Assembly (NCBI RefSeq): GCF_905475345.1
Contig: NC_066605.1
Span: 744,001-808,000 of the forward strand
Origin: Vespula vulgaris
Lineage: Eukaryota > Arthropoda > Insecta > Hymenoptera > Vespidae
Length of the DNA: 64,000 bases
Reading direction: 5' to 3'
Shown: positions 12,044 to 21,592 of the stretch, piece after piece
Layout: each line of letters starts with the position of its first letter
How positions within the stretch are numbered: position 1 is the first letter of the stretch
Position numbers and translations under genes: made by a program
The notes under the pieces: model-generated
What the model saw: the letters and a program-made list of their open reading frames with translations, nothing else
Database searches by the model: none
Told to the model about the DNA's origin: nothing

Positions 12044-15000
12044 AAGGAAGCTATTGCGAAAACTCTTCGACCTTGTCCCCCGTTAATGTTTGCCCAAGTA
12101 CGTTCGTTTTATCCTCTAGACCCTATTTCACGATCGACAAGGGGTGCTGGCTGGAGGACCCTTCGAAAGAAATTGAATGCAAATACGTCGGCAATGCGCT
12201 GGCCCTGCTAGAATTCCACCCTCGTTGTCCCCATTTTCTCTTTCTCTCCCTCTCTCTCCCTTTTCCTCTCTCTCTCTCTCTCTCTCTATTTCAGTATATG
12301 TGTGTAGCGTATGTGTTTGGTGGGCAGTAGTCTAGCGTTCTCTCGCTACCGTGAACACGTTAGCAGATTTGGAGAAAGAGGGGATTGCTTTGGATAGGCT
12401 ATGAAAGAAGACTCACTGAAAATAGAAAGAGAGGAAGAGAGAGAGAGGAAGAGAGAGAGAAGAAAGGGGGAGAATGAAAACTGTGTGGAGTAGCAACGAT
12501 TCCCAAAGGTCCCATGGGAATCTGGACTCTTTATTAATTCACCGTCAGACTAACCAGAATTACTTGCCGTGTGTACGAGAGAGCAACATACCAACCAGCT
12601 GCCCGATCGCAACCCTAAGTCGACGACACTTTGCAGAAGCTTAGTCCGGCTTAGCAGGTGGCTGCTGAATCTGTGCTACTGCTGAAAGGCTTCCGCGAAA
12701 TTTCGAATTCAACCTCACTCTCTCGTTCTCTCTCCTCACCGCTTTCGCTCTAGCTTAGAATGAATAGAGTCGTCACGTGACGTTCACAAATTTGAACTAT
12801 CTATATCTTAGAATATTATAGTATTTTCAGAGTTATATCTACTCCATTGCTACCTTTTTTTTTCATGTCGAAGATTGAATAAAAGAAACAAGAAAAAAGG
12901 AAAAGAGAGAAAAAAGATGTATTAAACGATATAAATTAAAAATGAAATAAACTAAAATAACTGCGAAGCTCTACGTGTCACGGGGTCAGTTAAAAAAAAA
13001 ATCGTCCCTTCGTATCGAGCTTAAACGATATAAAGCTCGATCGATGGTATATGATAAAGACTGGCTCTAGAGATTACAAAACTCTTTCATATAGGTATTT
13101 TGTATTTACGTTGAACGTTCGGAGGAAATAAACAATAAAAGAAAATCTCTCGATCGATTTTTCATGCGTATTTTGCCAATGCTATATTTTTTTTCCCTTT
13201 TTGTTTCCTTTTCCTCTTGGTCTCTTTTCTTTTTTTATCTGTTTTTGTCATTAATCTCAAAGACTAAATCATTAAACGGAAGAGTCTCGTTTATAGATCG
13301 AAGGAGATAATACCAAAAGTAATAAAAATCGATCGCTCAATTCATTCATAGAAAAAACAAAAAAATAGATAAAAGAAAAAATCGGCGAATTTCAAAAGAG
13401 ATAACGTTGTACATATCTCAATTCGATATATAAAAGTACATACTCTGAGCGTACCTGTGTTTCGAGATGAATGTCCCGTGCTTTATCGGTCCAACCTAGC
13501 GTGCTATTTTTTAAGTTGAACAGTCGAATCTCACCGAAAATCGTCGCACCATTTTTTATTCCAGGGACGAACATCCCTCTCCGATCGAGAGATATCGTCT
13601 AGGTATACGTATAGTTCGTACGAATGCCAGCGCATAATCTTTGCCGTTCATTCCCCGTCAAAAACTACGCCACGTTTTTTCGCGCGAACGCCGTGCCGTG
13701 TCACTTACAACGCTCGATCGATTCTCGATGCCAACGACGAGTCGCATCGGTTAAACGCTCGGATGACAGGGAGAAACAACCGCTGTTTTTTTCTATATTT
13801 TTTTTTTCTTTTAGAAACAGAAACAAAAAAAGAACGAGCGTTGTAGCACGTTTCTGCGAACATTAAAAAAAAAAAAGATTATTTTTCCTTTTTTTTCATC
13901 CTTTTTTATCTTTTTTTTTCTATGTCTTTTTTGTACCCTTTTTTTTGTAAAACAAACATATATCAAAGCGAATGAAAACGTAAAGTTTGAATATTAATTA
14001 CGAAAAAAATTCGTTCCAATTCGAGATCAAGTGTAATTTGGATGTGCATGTATTTGGGAAAAATTTAAATAAGTAAGCTATATTCGTCGTTCAATTTTGT
14101 AGAATTTTATAAAGTTATCGGGAGGCACAATTCACAACGATATAAATTATAACGTCGAAGATGTTGACGTTAAAACGTTAATTTTGCCTGACATTGGAAG
14201 ATTTATGATCTTCCATTTTGTCGTCGGCTGTTTTAAGCGACTTTCATTATGATCGTTGCCTACCGAGCAATCGTATATAGAACGCAACAAATTCATTTGC
14301 CCACCTAGCGGAATTAATTAATACGTGGCGATCTCTTTTTCTTTGTGTTTCTCGTTGCTTTTACGTACTACTTGTCGGGAAAAACGAAAGCAATCGGACT
14401 TACGAAGACATGAAATTAATCAAGTAATAAAATATTCTTGTTTAATAAATCGGCGAGCATATTATGATTTAAACATGAAAATTACTTAAACTTTTAAACA
14501 TTAAAAGTCGATGGAACAAAAGTTCAATTTTAGATAACAAATTAAAAAATAGAAAAATGTTGAGAAGTTCGATTTAAAACATACATTTCTTTTTTGGCAT
14601 ATGTGTACGTATTGGTATTGAAACTTGAAGCAACCGAGGGTCAGAATAAAGAGAAATAAAAGAGAACTTGCCCTTCGAACCTTCGAACTTTCTCGTCCTG
14701 ATTTCCTGCGATTGAAAATCTTCTCGCTCGATCGTATCACGCCCTAATGTCTGCCAACGACAGAAGCTTTTCGAAAAGAAAAATGACATTGATAATGGGC
14801 CAAGCATTAACCAGAAATTACGTGTTAACGTCAAACGCATCTCATCAAAATGAATCCTACAGATCACACTAGAATAAATCAACTTTTCAAACAAAATTTA
14901 CTCGCTATATATATATATATATATAACCGTAATTAATTACAGTTATTGTAGCATGATAATAACGAAGCTAATATATTTATACATAAAAATTAAATAAAAA

Positions 15001-15057
15001 TAAGATTTAAAAAAGAAGACAACGAAAATGTCAAAAAGTATCACGCGAATATCAGCT

Positions 15058-15135
15058 TTCGCTGGGATGTCGTTAGCAGACTAATTGGAATCCAATCAGC
15101 GCGATTAATCGTTTAACAAGCCGTGCGCGAACGCG
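15058..15135. promoter_or_regulatory. Cluster of palindromic CCAAT and homeodomain-type motifs
   Basis: The perfect inverted repeat ATTGGAATCCAAT (15084-15096) contains two opposed CCAAT boxes. TAATTGG overlaps it, and the palindrome GATTAATC follows at about 15103-15110, holding back-to-back TAATC/GATTA homeodomain cores. CpG content then rises (GTGCGCGAACGCG). An enhancer role is inferred only from motif density. Confidence 0.15.
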
Positions 15136-15178
15136 TATCGGCCTGTCGAGGTTCGATGGTATTTAGGTATTTAACTGC

Positions 15179-15214
15179 GGCCACCCTTTCGGCCACCCTT
15201 TCGGCCACCCTCCG
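15179..15214 (+). repeat. 12-bp GGCCACCCTTTC repeat, three copies
   Basis: Two perfect copies and a third ending in TCCG. It is short and GC-rich, and unlike the purine/pyrimidine repeats elsewhere. Confidence 0.9.
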
Positions 15215-15804
15215 ACCGCCTTTCACCATCCTACCTTTCTTCTCGACGCATGGGCGTGAACCTCTGGCAATATTTTACGTTTAGCTTCTACGTGCCTGCC
15301 GCGTGCAGACGATCGAGAGTTCTCCTATCTCCGAATTTTGAATTTTAGAACGTCGCGTAGGTTCTTCTTTCCTATTCTCTTTCCTTCCTTATTTTCTTCC
15401 TATCTACCCAGCTCAGACGTGTCATATCAAATTTTTTCCCGTAAAAACTACTACCCACGTTTTTCATAATCATCCAATATTACAACATAGAGCAAATATA
15501 TTGTTTAAAAAACTATACTGAGTTTATAAGTTATACCTTTTGTTTCTTTTCTTTTATATAAAAATTATAACCTATAAGTTATTAAATATAGTTTCGTTTC
15601 ACACGTAATTGAACGAATTTTTTATTTATACCTAAAGAAGTCTTAAAAAATCGTCCTCGACTATTTATACCATTAACTATTATTAACTACCAATGAAACC
15701 ATAATATTTGAATACTTAGTGATATACAAATATCAAATCCAAAGCGATGGAAAAATTATTATTTTCTCCAGGAGGCCAAATTTTTACTACTAGAAAATAA
15801 TCCG

Positions 15805-15957
15805 TAAAGAGAAGACATAATGTGACGTGCCATCTTTTCTTGTATTATGTGATCCTATAACAAATACTGATCCTATTACAAATACTGATTCGTTGGCAGA
15901 AGTTTCGCACAACCAATAGCTTATATTTCTAAACAAGCTGTATCTCACAAGCTATTT
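15805..15957 (-). repeat. Decayed outer inverted copy of the 128-bp unit
   Basis: Read on the minus strand, this stretch follows the 128-bp array unit: the CTTGT..AGATACA start, AAGCTATTGGTTGTGCGAAAC, the TTCTGCC-ACGAATCAG stretch, TAATAGGAT and then GATGGCACG. It carries an 18-bp internal duplication at 15851-15868 and 15869-15886 with one mismatch. It joins the left arm directly at about 15952. Homology fades leftward between about 15830 and 15805, so the outer limit is approximate. Its orientation is opposite to the internal array, which makes it look like the other terminal inverted repeat of the left-hand element. Confidence 0.7.
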
Positions 15958-16734
15958 TCCAGTCCCTTTTACCTTTTCTCTCTTAGATATTTTTCATTAT
16001 TAATTATTAAACCTATAATTAGATGATGTAGATTTATTTCAAAGTAAACTTCTACTTTATACTTTATATTCTTCTACAATATATCATATTCTTTAAACTT
16101 AGATAATCAACAAAAAAAAAAAAAAAAACAACCATCGCATGTAATCGGTAATCATAAAGCTATTCAACGAGTATTTCTAATATATTTTTCATTTCTGTCC
16201 TACAACAGATGGCTCCAGAATATTCTGCATCCAGTTCTACATTTACCACGTCCGAATCACCAATTACAGTACAAGTAAATACATCGCAGAGGAACAGGCC
16301 GAATATGGCTATCCAATAAATCGTAAAACAACCAAAAGGATAATCACCGACCTGAAAGAACTTCCAACACATCCAGGGAACTGTCGCCGAACAACACACC
16401 ATCTAACAAGAGAAAAAATATTTTAAAAACTTCTCCTAATTTAGCGAACAAGTAATGGACATCCATATATTATTAAGACATTCTTATAACACATATAATA
16501 TTTTACTAACAAGCAAAGCATACTTTAATGTAAATACCAGAAAATAGAATTAATAAATATAAATTGAATAACAAAAATAGTATTATTCATTTATTACCAA
16601 TATTTTCCCCAAATCATATAAAAACATCACATTCTGAAGAAAACGAAAATTAACAATTAAGGAATTACAGAAAACTAACAATTAAGGATCAGTATCATGA
16701 TCACATGAGAAGAGATCGCACGCAGAACAGTCCC
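15952..16734 (-). repeat. Left arm of the inverted repeat
   Basis: This arm is inverted relative to 18516-19218. It contains an 80-codon minus-strand ORF (16160-16402), an AATAAA signal on the minus strand (TTTATT at 16033-16038) and a run of A at about 16112-16128. The inner part (about 16628-16703) has extra sequence absent from the right arm, including two copies of AACAATTAAGGA, so the arms are not perfectly symmetric. The inner end CATGAGAAGAGATCGCACGCAGAACA runs straight into array unit 1. Confidence 0.8.
16160..16402 (-). CDS. 80-codon ORF in the left arm, function unknown
   Basis: This ATG-to-TAG frame of 80 residues is repeated in the right arm. I do not recognise the family. The peptide is Cys-rich (C3, C4, C12, C25, C39, C44, C66, C67). 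A hydrophobic stretch at about residues 21-39 (YPFGCFTIYWIAIFGLFLC) could span a membrane. It is followed by an acidic segment around D49, D51, E56, D58 and E60. A pyrimidine-rich TTTTCTCTTGTTAG sits just before the ATG, so this could be an exon of a longer spliced frame. An AATAAA lies about 120 bases downstream. Six of the seven base differences from the right-arm copy change the amino acid, which argues against strong selection on the peptide. It may be an old transposon exon or a chance frame. A very loose resemblance to the N-terminal region of insect odorant receptors (P-aromatic, one membrane span, then acidic) is speculation. Confidence 0.35.
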   Translation of the reverse strand: MVCCSATVPWMCWKFFQVGDYPFGCFTIYWIAIFGLFLCDVFTCTVIGDSDVVNVELDAEYSGAICCRTEMKNILEILVE

Positions 16735-18450
16735 ATTCGCTTGTAAGATACACGCCCTTATTTGTAAATACAAGCTATTGGTTGTGCGAAATTTCTGCCG
16801 ACGAATCAGGATTTGTAATAGGATAACATGATGTGCGAGGAGATGGCACGCCGTATCATGCTATTCGCTTGTAAGATACACGCCCTTATTTGTAAATACA
16901 AGCTATTGGTTCTGGGAAACTGCTGCCGACAAATCAGGATTTTTAATAGGATAACATGATGAGTGAAGAGGTGGCACGCCGTATCATGCTATTCGCTTGT
17001 AGGATACACGCCCTTCTTTGTAAATACAAGCTATTGGTTGTGCGAAACTTCTGCCGACGAATCAGGATTTTTAATAGGATAACATGATGAGTGAAGAGAT
17101 GGCACGCCGTATAATGCTATTCGCTTGTAGTATACACGCCCTTGTTTTGAAATACAAGCTATTGGTTCTGCGAAACTGCTGCCGACGAATCAGGATTTTT
17201 AATAGGATAACATGATGTGCGAGGAGATGGCACGCCGGTCATGCTATTCGCTTGTAAGATACACGCCCTTATTTGTAAATACAAGCTATTGGTTCTGGGA
17301 AACTGCTGCCGACGAATCAGGATTTTTAATAGGATAACATGATGAGTGAAGAGGTGGCACGCCGTATAATGCTATTCGCTCGTAAGATACACGCCCTTCT
17401 TTGTAAATACAAGCTATTGGTTGTGCGAAACTTCTGCCGACGAATCAGGATTTGTAATAGGATAACATGATGTGCGAGGAGATGGCACGCCGTATAATGC
17501 TATTCGCTTGTAGTATACACGCCCTTGTTTGTAAATACAAGCTATTGGTTCTGCGAAACTTCTGCCGACGAATCAGGATTTGTAATAGGATAACATGATG
17601 TGCGAGGAGATGGCACGCCGTATCATGCTATTCGCTTGTAAGATACACGCCCTTATTTGTAAATACAAGCTATTGGTTGTGCGAAACTTCTGCCGACGAA
17701 TCAGGATTTTTAATAGGATAACATGATGTGCGAGGAGATGGCACGCCGGTCATGCTATTCGCTTGTAGGATACACGCCCTTGTTTGTAAATACAAGCTAT
17801 TGGTTCTGCGAAACTGCTGCCGACGAATCAGGATTTTTAATAGGATAACATGATGAGTAAAGAGGTGGCACACCGTATCATGCTATTCGCTTGTAGGATA
17901 CACGCCCTTCTTTGTAAATACAAGCTATTGGTTGTGCGAAACTTCTGCCGACGAATCAGGATTTTTAATAGGATAACATGATGAGTGAAGAGGTGGCACG
18001 CCGTATCATGCTATTCGCTTGTAGGATACACGCCCTTGTTTGTAAATACAAGCTATTGGTTGTGCGAAACTTCTGCCGACGAATCAGGATTTTTAATAGG
18101 ATAACATGATGTGCGAGGAGATGGCACGCCGGTCATGCTATTCGCTTGTAGGATACACGCCCTTGTTTTGAAATACAAGCTATTGGTTCTGCGAAACTGC
18201 TGCCGACGAATCAGGATTTGTAATAGGATAACATGATAAGCGAGGAGATGGCACGCCGTATAATGCTATTCGCTTGTAGTATACACGCCCTTATTTGTAA
18301 ATACAAGCTATTGGTTGTGCGAAACTGCTGCCGACGAATCAGGATTTTTAATAGGATAACATGATGAATGAAGAAGTTGCACAGGGAAGTATTACATTTA
18401 CTTCTTTATAATACGCCCTTATGTTGAAATTCATGCTTTTGGCTCTTCGA
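16735..18450 (+). repeat. Tandem array of a 127/128-bp unit, 13 copies plus a decayed 14th
   Basis: Copies start, at ATTCGCTTGTA or a variant, at 16735, 16863, 16991, 17119, 17246, 17374, 17502, 17630, 17757, 17885, 18013, 18140 and 18268. A decayed copy starts at about 18396. The spacing is 128 bp except for three 127-bp units (starting 17119, 17630 and 18013), each of which has CCGGTCATG in place of CCGTATCATG or CCGTATAATG. Each unit holds the near-palindrome TTGTAAATACAA and two related sub-repeats (GCTATTCGCTTGT and GCTATTGGTTGTG). Copies differ at only a few linked positions, so amplification or homogenisation was recent. The period is not a multiple of three and stops occur, so the array is not coding. 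There are no unique spacers, so it is not a CRISPR array. Confidence 0.95.
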
Positions 18451-18539
18451 AACTTCTCATAACTAATTGTTTGTATTTCAAAACAAAGACGTATATCTTA
18501 CCAGCGAATAACATTGTTCTGCGTGCGACCTCTTCTCAT
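18451..18539 (-). repeat. Inverted half unit at the right end of the array
   Basis: After the decayed plus-strand unit, the sequence turns around. On the minus strand it reads CATGAGAAGAGGTCGCACGCAGAACA, then ATTCGCTGGTAAGATA, then TTTTGAAATACAAACAATTAG. This matches the junction between left arm and unit 1 at about 16704-16790. It is therefore both the inner end of the right arm and an inverted, diverged unit. The turn-around point at about 18450 is the local symmetry centre on this side. Confidence 0.75.
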
Positions 18540-19218
18540 GTTTATACGATTTTTTTATATGATTTGGGGAAATTATTGGTAATAAATGAATAATACTATT
18601 TTTTTCATTCAATTTATATTTATTAATTCTATTTTCTGGTATTTACATTAAAGTATGCTTTGCTTGTTAGTAAAATATTATATGTGTTATAAGAATGTCT
18701 TAATAATATATGGATGTCCATTACTTGTTCGCTAAATGAGGAGAAGTTTTTAAAATAGTTTTTCTCTTGTTAGATGGTGTGTTGTTCGGCGACAGTATCC
18801 TGGATGTGTTGGAAGTCCATTCTGGTCGGTGATTATCCTTTTGGTTGTTTTACGATTTATTGGATAGCCATATTCGTCCTGTTCCTCTGCGATGTATTTA
18901 CTTGTACTGTAATTGGTGATTCGGACGTGGTAAATGTAGAACTGGATGCAGAATATTCTGGAGCCATCTGTTGTAGGACAGAAATGAAAAATATATTAGA
19001 AATAATCGTTGAATAGCTTTATGATTACCGATTACATGCGATGGTTGTTTTTTTTTTTTGTTGATTATCTAAGTTTAAAGAATATGATATATTGTAGAAG
19101 AATATAAAGTATAAAATAGAAGTTTACTTTGAAATAAATCTACATCATCCAATTATAGGTTTAATAATTAATAACGAAAAATTTCTAAGAGAGAAAAGGT
19201 AAAGAGACTGGAAAATAG
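18516..19218 (+). repeat. Right arm of the inverted repeat
   Basis: This is the inverted copy of 15952-16734 and is collinear with it over the ORF, the poly-T run (about 19048-19059) and the AATAAA (19133-19138). Similarity ends sharply at GGAAAATAG (19211-19218). The following bases, TAGTCAAACTGGG, have no counterpart in the left flank or in the 128-bp unit. The outer terminal unit expected by comparison with the left side is missing. Confidence 0.8.
18774..19016 (+). CDS. 80-codon ORF in the right arm, function unknown
   Basis: This is the mirror copy of the left-arm ORF, read outward. Relative to the left copy the changes are P9S, F15S, F16I, Q17L, G35V and L78I, plus one silent change at V8, giving seven differences in 243 bases. 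The preceding TTTTTCTCTTGTTAG (AG at 18772-18773) resembles a 3' splice site. The frame ends at TAG and an AATAAA follows at 19133. Hydrophobic residues 21-39 could form one membrane span. No family is recognised. With mostly replacement differences between the copies, coding function is not supported by substitution pattern. The high identity of the arms fits recent duplication or gene conversion. Confidence 0.35.
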   Translation: MVCCSATVSWMCWKSILVGDYPFGCFTIYWIAIFVLFLCDVFTCTVIGDSDVVNVELDAEYSGAICCRTEMKNILEIIVE

Positions 19219-21179
19219 TAGTCAAACTGGGATAGTAGCATATTGCTTCGATACTTTTATAAATTTAAGTTCCACTTTTTTGTCTCTCTTAGTTAACTAT
19301 AGACTGTATGGAACAAGCCACAGTGACCTAAGAAATTAGACAAGTTCGGTTTCCTTTACTGAAAGTTGTTGCATTGCTCTTTCGACTCCCTCTGCTTTGC
19401 GGAATCGAAAATCTAGGTCATCTCGTTAAAGGAAGAGAACATAGGACGACAAGGAAAGGTTCGTGCATAGGCGAATCGAACAAGTTCTGGACTAGTTAAA
19501 GTATCTCGTTTCATTAACTGTTAACCATCCCTTTTCTCGTATCTCTTTGTTTCTTTCTCTGCCTCTTTCTCTTTTTTCTTTTTGCTAACAAGACAAAGAC
19601 CTTCCTCTCTTTCTCTTTCTCTCTTTCTCTCTCTATTTTGTTCCTCTCTCACTTTTCATCAAGCTGCTAAATATACACGCTACTGTTTACAGGTAAATAA
19701 ATTTATTTACCTTGGCTGGGTGTCGTTTCGAGAAACAGCGTTTACAATTAAATCTTCGAACCTTTCAAGTCCGAGAAAAGCAAAGAAGGAGAAGAAGAAG
19801 GAGCAGAAAAGAGGAGGAAAATGAGGAGGAGGAGAAGGACAAAGAAAGACTTCTCGAGCTTTCAAAACCTACAAGATTATCGAGTTTACCGATTAAGGGA
19901 AAGCAAGTAAATTGATGAAGAAAGTAGTCGTTGAGATCCAGTCTGAAATTGAACGTAATTTTCACTGGCAATTTATACCTAGCCCAGTGGAAAACAACAT
20001 TCAACTCTCTTGCGGTGATTTCTCCTTCAGAGGCAAGAAATCGTACGAAATTGTAGATGTAACGAATTGTTCTCGAGGTATAAACTTATTTCTGCGCATC
20101 TACCTAGTAGAGAAGTTTTAGCATTACTCCATCACATTCTACGGAAAAGTTTTCATTCTCTCTAAAGTTTAACCGAAGTGGCATTCGCATCGTTCTCCCA
20201 TCGTTATATTATGCAGATCGCATCAAACTTCTATCAAAGCATAGAACGTTGTGGATTACGAAACCGATACGTGCAGCTGACTAGAATATCCTTTTGTCTT
20301 TTGATTAGACGTCTGATTCAGTTATAAATTATTATTTATGATGGACAATTTTACACTTAACCTCAAATAATAATTACATTTTCGATTCGATAAGAACTTT
20401 GATCGATAAGGATTCTTTCATTTGTCTATTATAGAGAATATATAAATTTGTATTCAACGAAGGGAGGAAAGCCGGATAAGATGCAAAAGAAGAAGAAGAA
20501 GAAGAATATATATTCTCTAGAAAAGTTGCAAAGTACTCTACCGTAATTCATTAAACGTTATGGGAAAAAAGGAGATGCACGATGACGAAGTAACATAGAC
20601 GTCGAAGGAAAAGAGGTTCCGTGCATTCCTGAGGGTATCGTTGGTTGAGTCGACGGTAGAGGAAGAAAAGAGGTAACGCGGTGTTAGAGAAAATAGGGAG
20701 GAAAATGCGAAAAGCGAGGCGTATGCGTATCTGCATATAACCCGGTTTCTCACTCTAGCCGAGGTACTTGCGTTGAGCAAAGAAAGAGTAGGTATACCAA
20801 AGAGAAAGGCTTTCCTAGCTTCGGAGAAAGAAAGAAAGAAAGGAAGAAGAGAGAGAGAGAGAGAGAGAATGGGGAGAGAAAGAGAAGATCCCTCGGGAAG
20901 TGGCCTACGGTGGATATCCGTCCCTAGCTCGTTGGATATCCTGGAGAAGACCGACCACTCCTGAGGGAGCGGACTAGTGCTTCTCAAACACCGACTCACT
21001 GGCCCCTCCATCCTTCATTACCTGCCTTCTCATTCGAGCTCGCCGCCCCGCTGAGAGTTTCCCTCGAGTGGGCCCACGTGCCACGCAAACGTAAACGTCA
21101 TGAATCCATCGAGCTTTAAGAGCTTCGAACGATTTCAAACCACCCTTCTCCATCTCTCTCCATCTCCTTCTATTTTCTT

Positions 21180-21185
<6 letters not shown>

Positions 21186-21233
<48 letters not shown>
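21186..21233. repeat. (TA)24 tract
   Basis: An uninterrupted TA run, followed by TTGTATATGTATC. Confidence 0.95.
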
Positions 21234-21236
<3 letters not shown>

Positions 21237-21570
21237 ATATGTATCTTTAACATTGCGTTATCATAAGAATTATAATCTATATCATCTACTATTAATCATT
21301 TTAATTTGATCATTGTGCTGTTATATCGTATATACATGTGTGTGAGTGCGTGTGTATCTATCTCCTCCAGGTGTATTTTATCAAATCTTCAAGAACGATA
21401 AGACAAGATGTTTCTATAGAGAAAAATAAGTTTGGTCTCTAAGCAGCAGCTGTCGAAGGAAATGTTCTTTTCTATATACGTACAAGGACAAAATTGCTAT
21501 CCATCTTTTCTCTCGACCACTCTGTTGGAATCTAAACAACGATGAAAGCCTCGGGCAGGTAAGAGAAGTA

Positions 21571-21592
21571 CCTATCTACCTACCTACCTACC
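21571..21592 (+). repeat. (CTAC)n tetranucleotide repeat
   Basis: CCTATCTACCTACCTACCTACC, about five units. Confidence 0.9.

Larger units (their letters stand above)
12044..15804. other. Non-coding sequence left of the foldback element
   Basis: GC-balanced unique sequence occurs at 12480-12720 and 13560-13760, and poly-T/poly-A runs at 13860-13950. The rest is AT-rich. The last 400 bases (15400-15800) are very AT-rich and abut the decayed outer unit. No exon is supported. Confidence 0.6.
15805..19218. mobile_element. Composite foldback element with long inverted arms and a tandem-repeat core
   Basis: The reverse complement of the left arm (from 15952 inward) matches the right arm (inward from 19218) almost base for base. 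The outer ends read CTATTTTCCAGTC on the left and the complementary GACTGGAAAATAG on the right, with small differences. The region between the arms is a 128-bp tandem array. A decayed inverted array unit lies outside the left arm (about 15805-15957), while nothing similar follows the right arm after 19218, so the right side looks truncated. No transposase frame or clear target-site duplication is visible. Foldback-type DNA transposons, such as Drosophila FB and the P-superfamily element Galileo, are known for long inverted repeats containing tandem units, and this structure fits that pattern. Assignment to a known superfamily is not possible from sequence inspection alone. Alternatives are an inverted segmental duplication around a satellite, or two copies of one element inserted head to head. 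Confidence 0.72.

Noticed and set aside
17670..17873. 67-codon minus frame inside the 128-bp array
   Set aside because: The unit length is not a multiple of three, so the frame is not kept from unit to unit. It is a chance opening in a satellite-like array.
16735..18450. Considered as a CRISPR array
   Set aside because: The 128-bp units are contiguous with no unique spacers, and the setting is eukaryotic.
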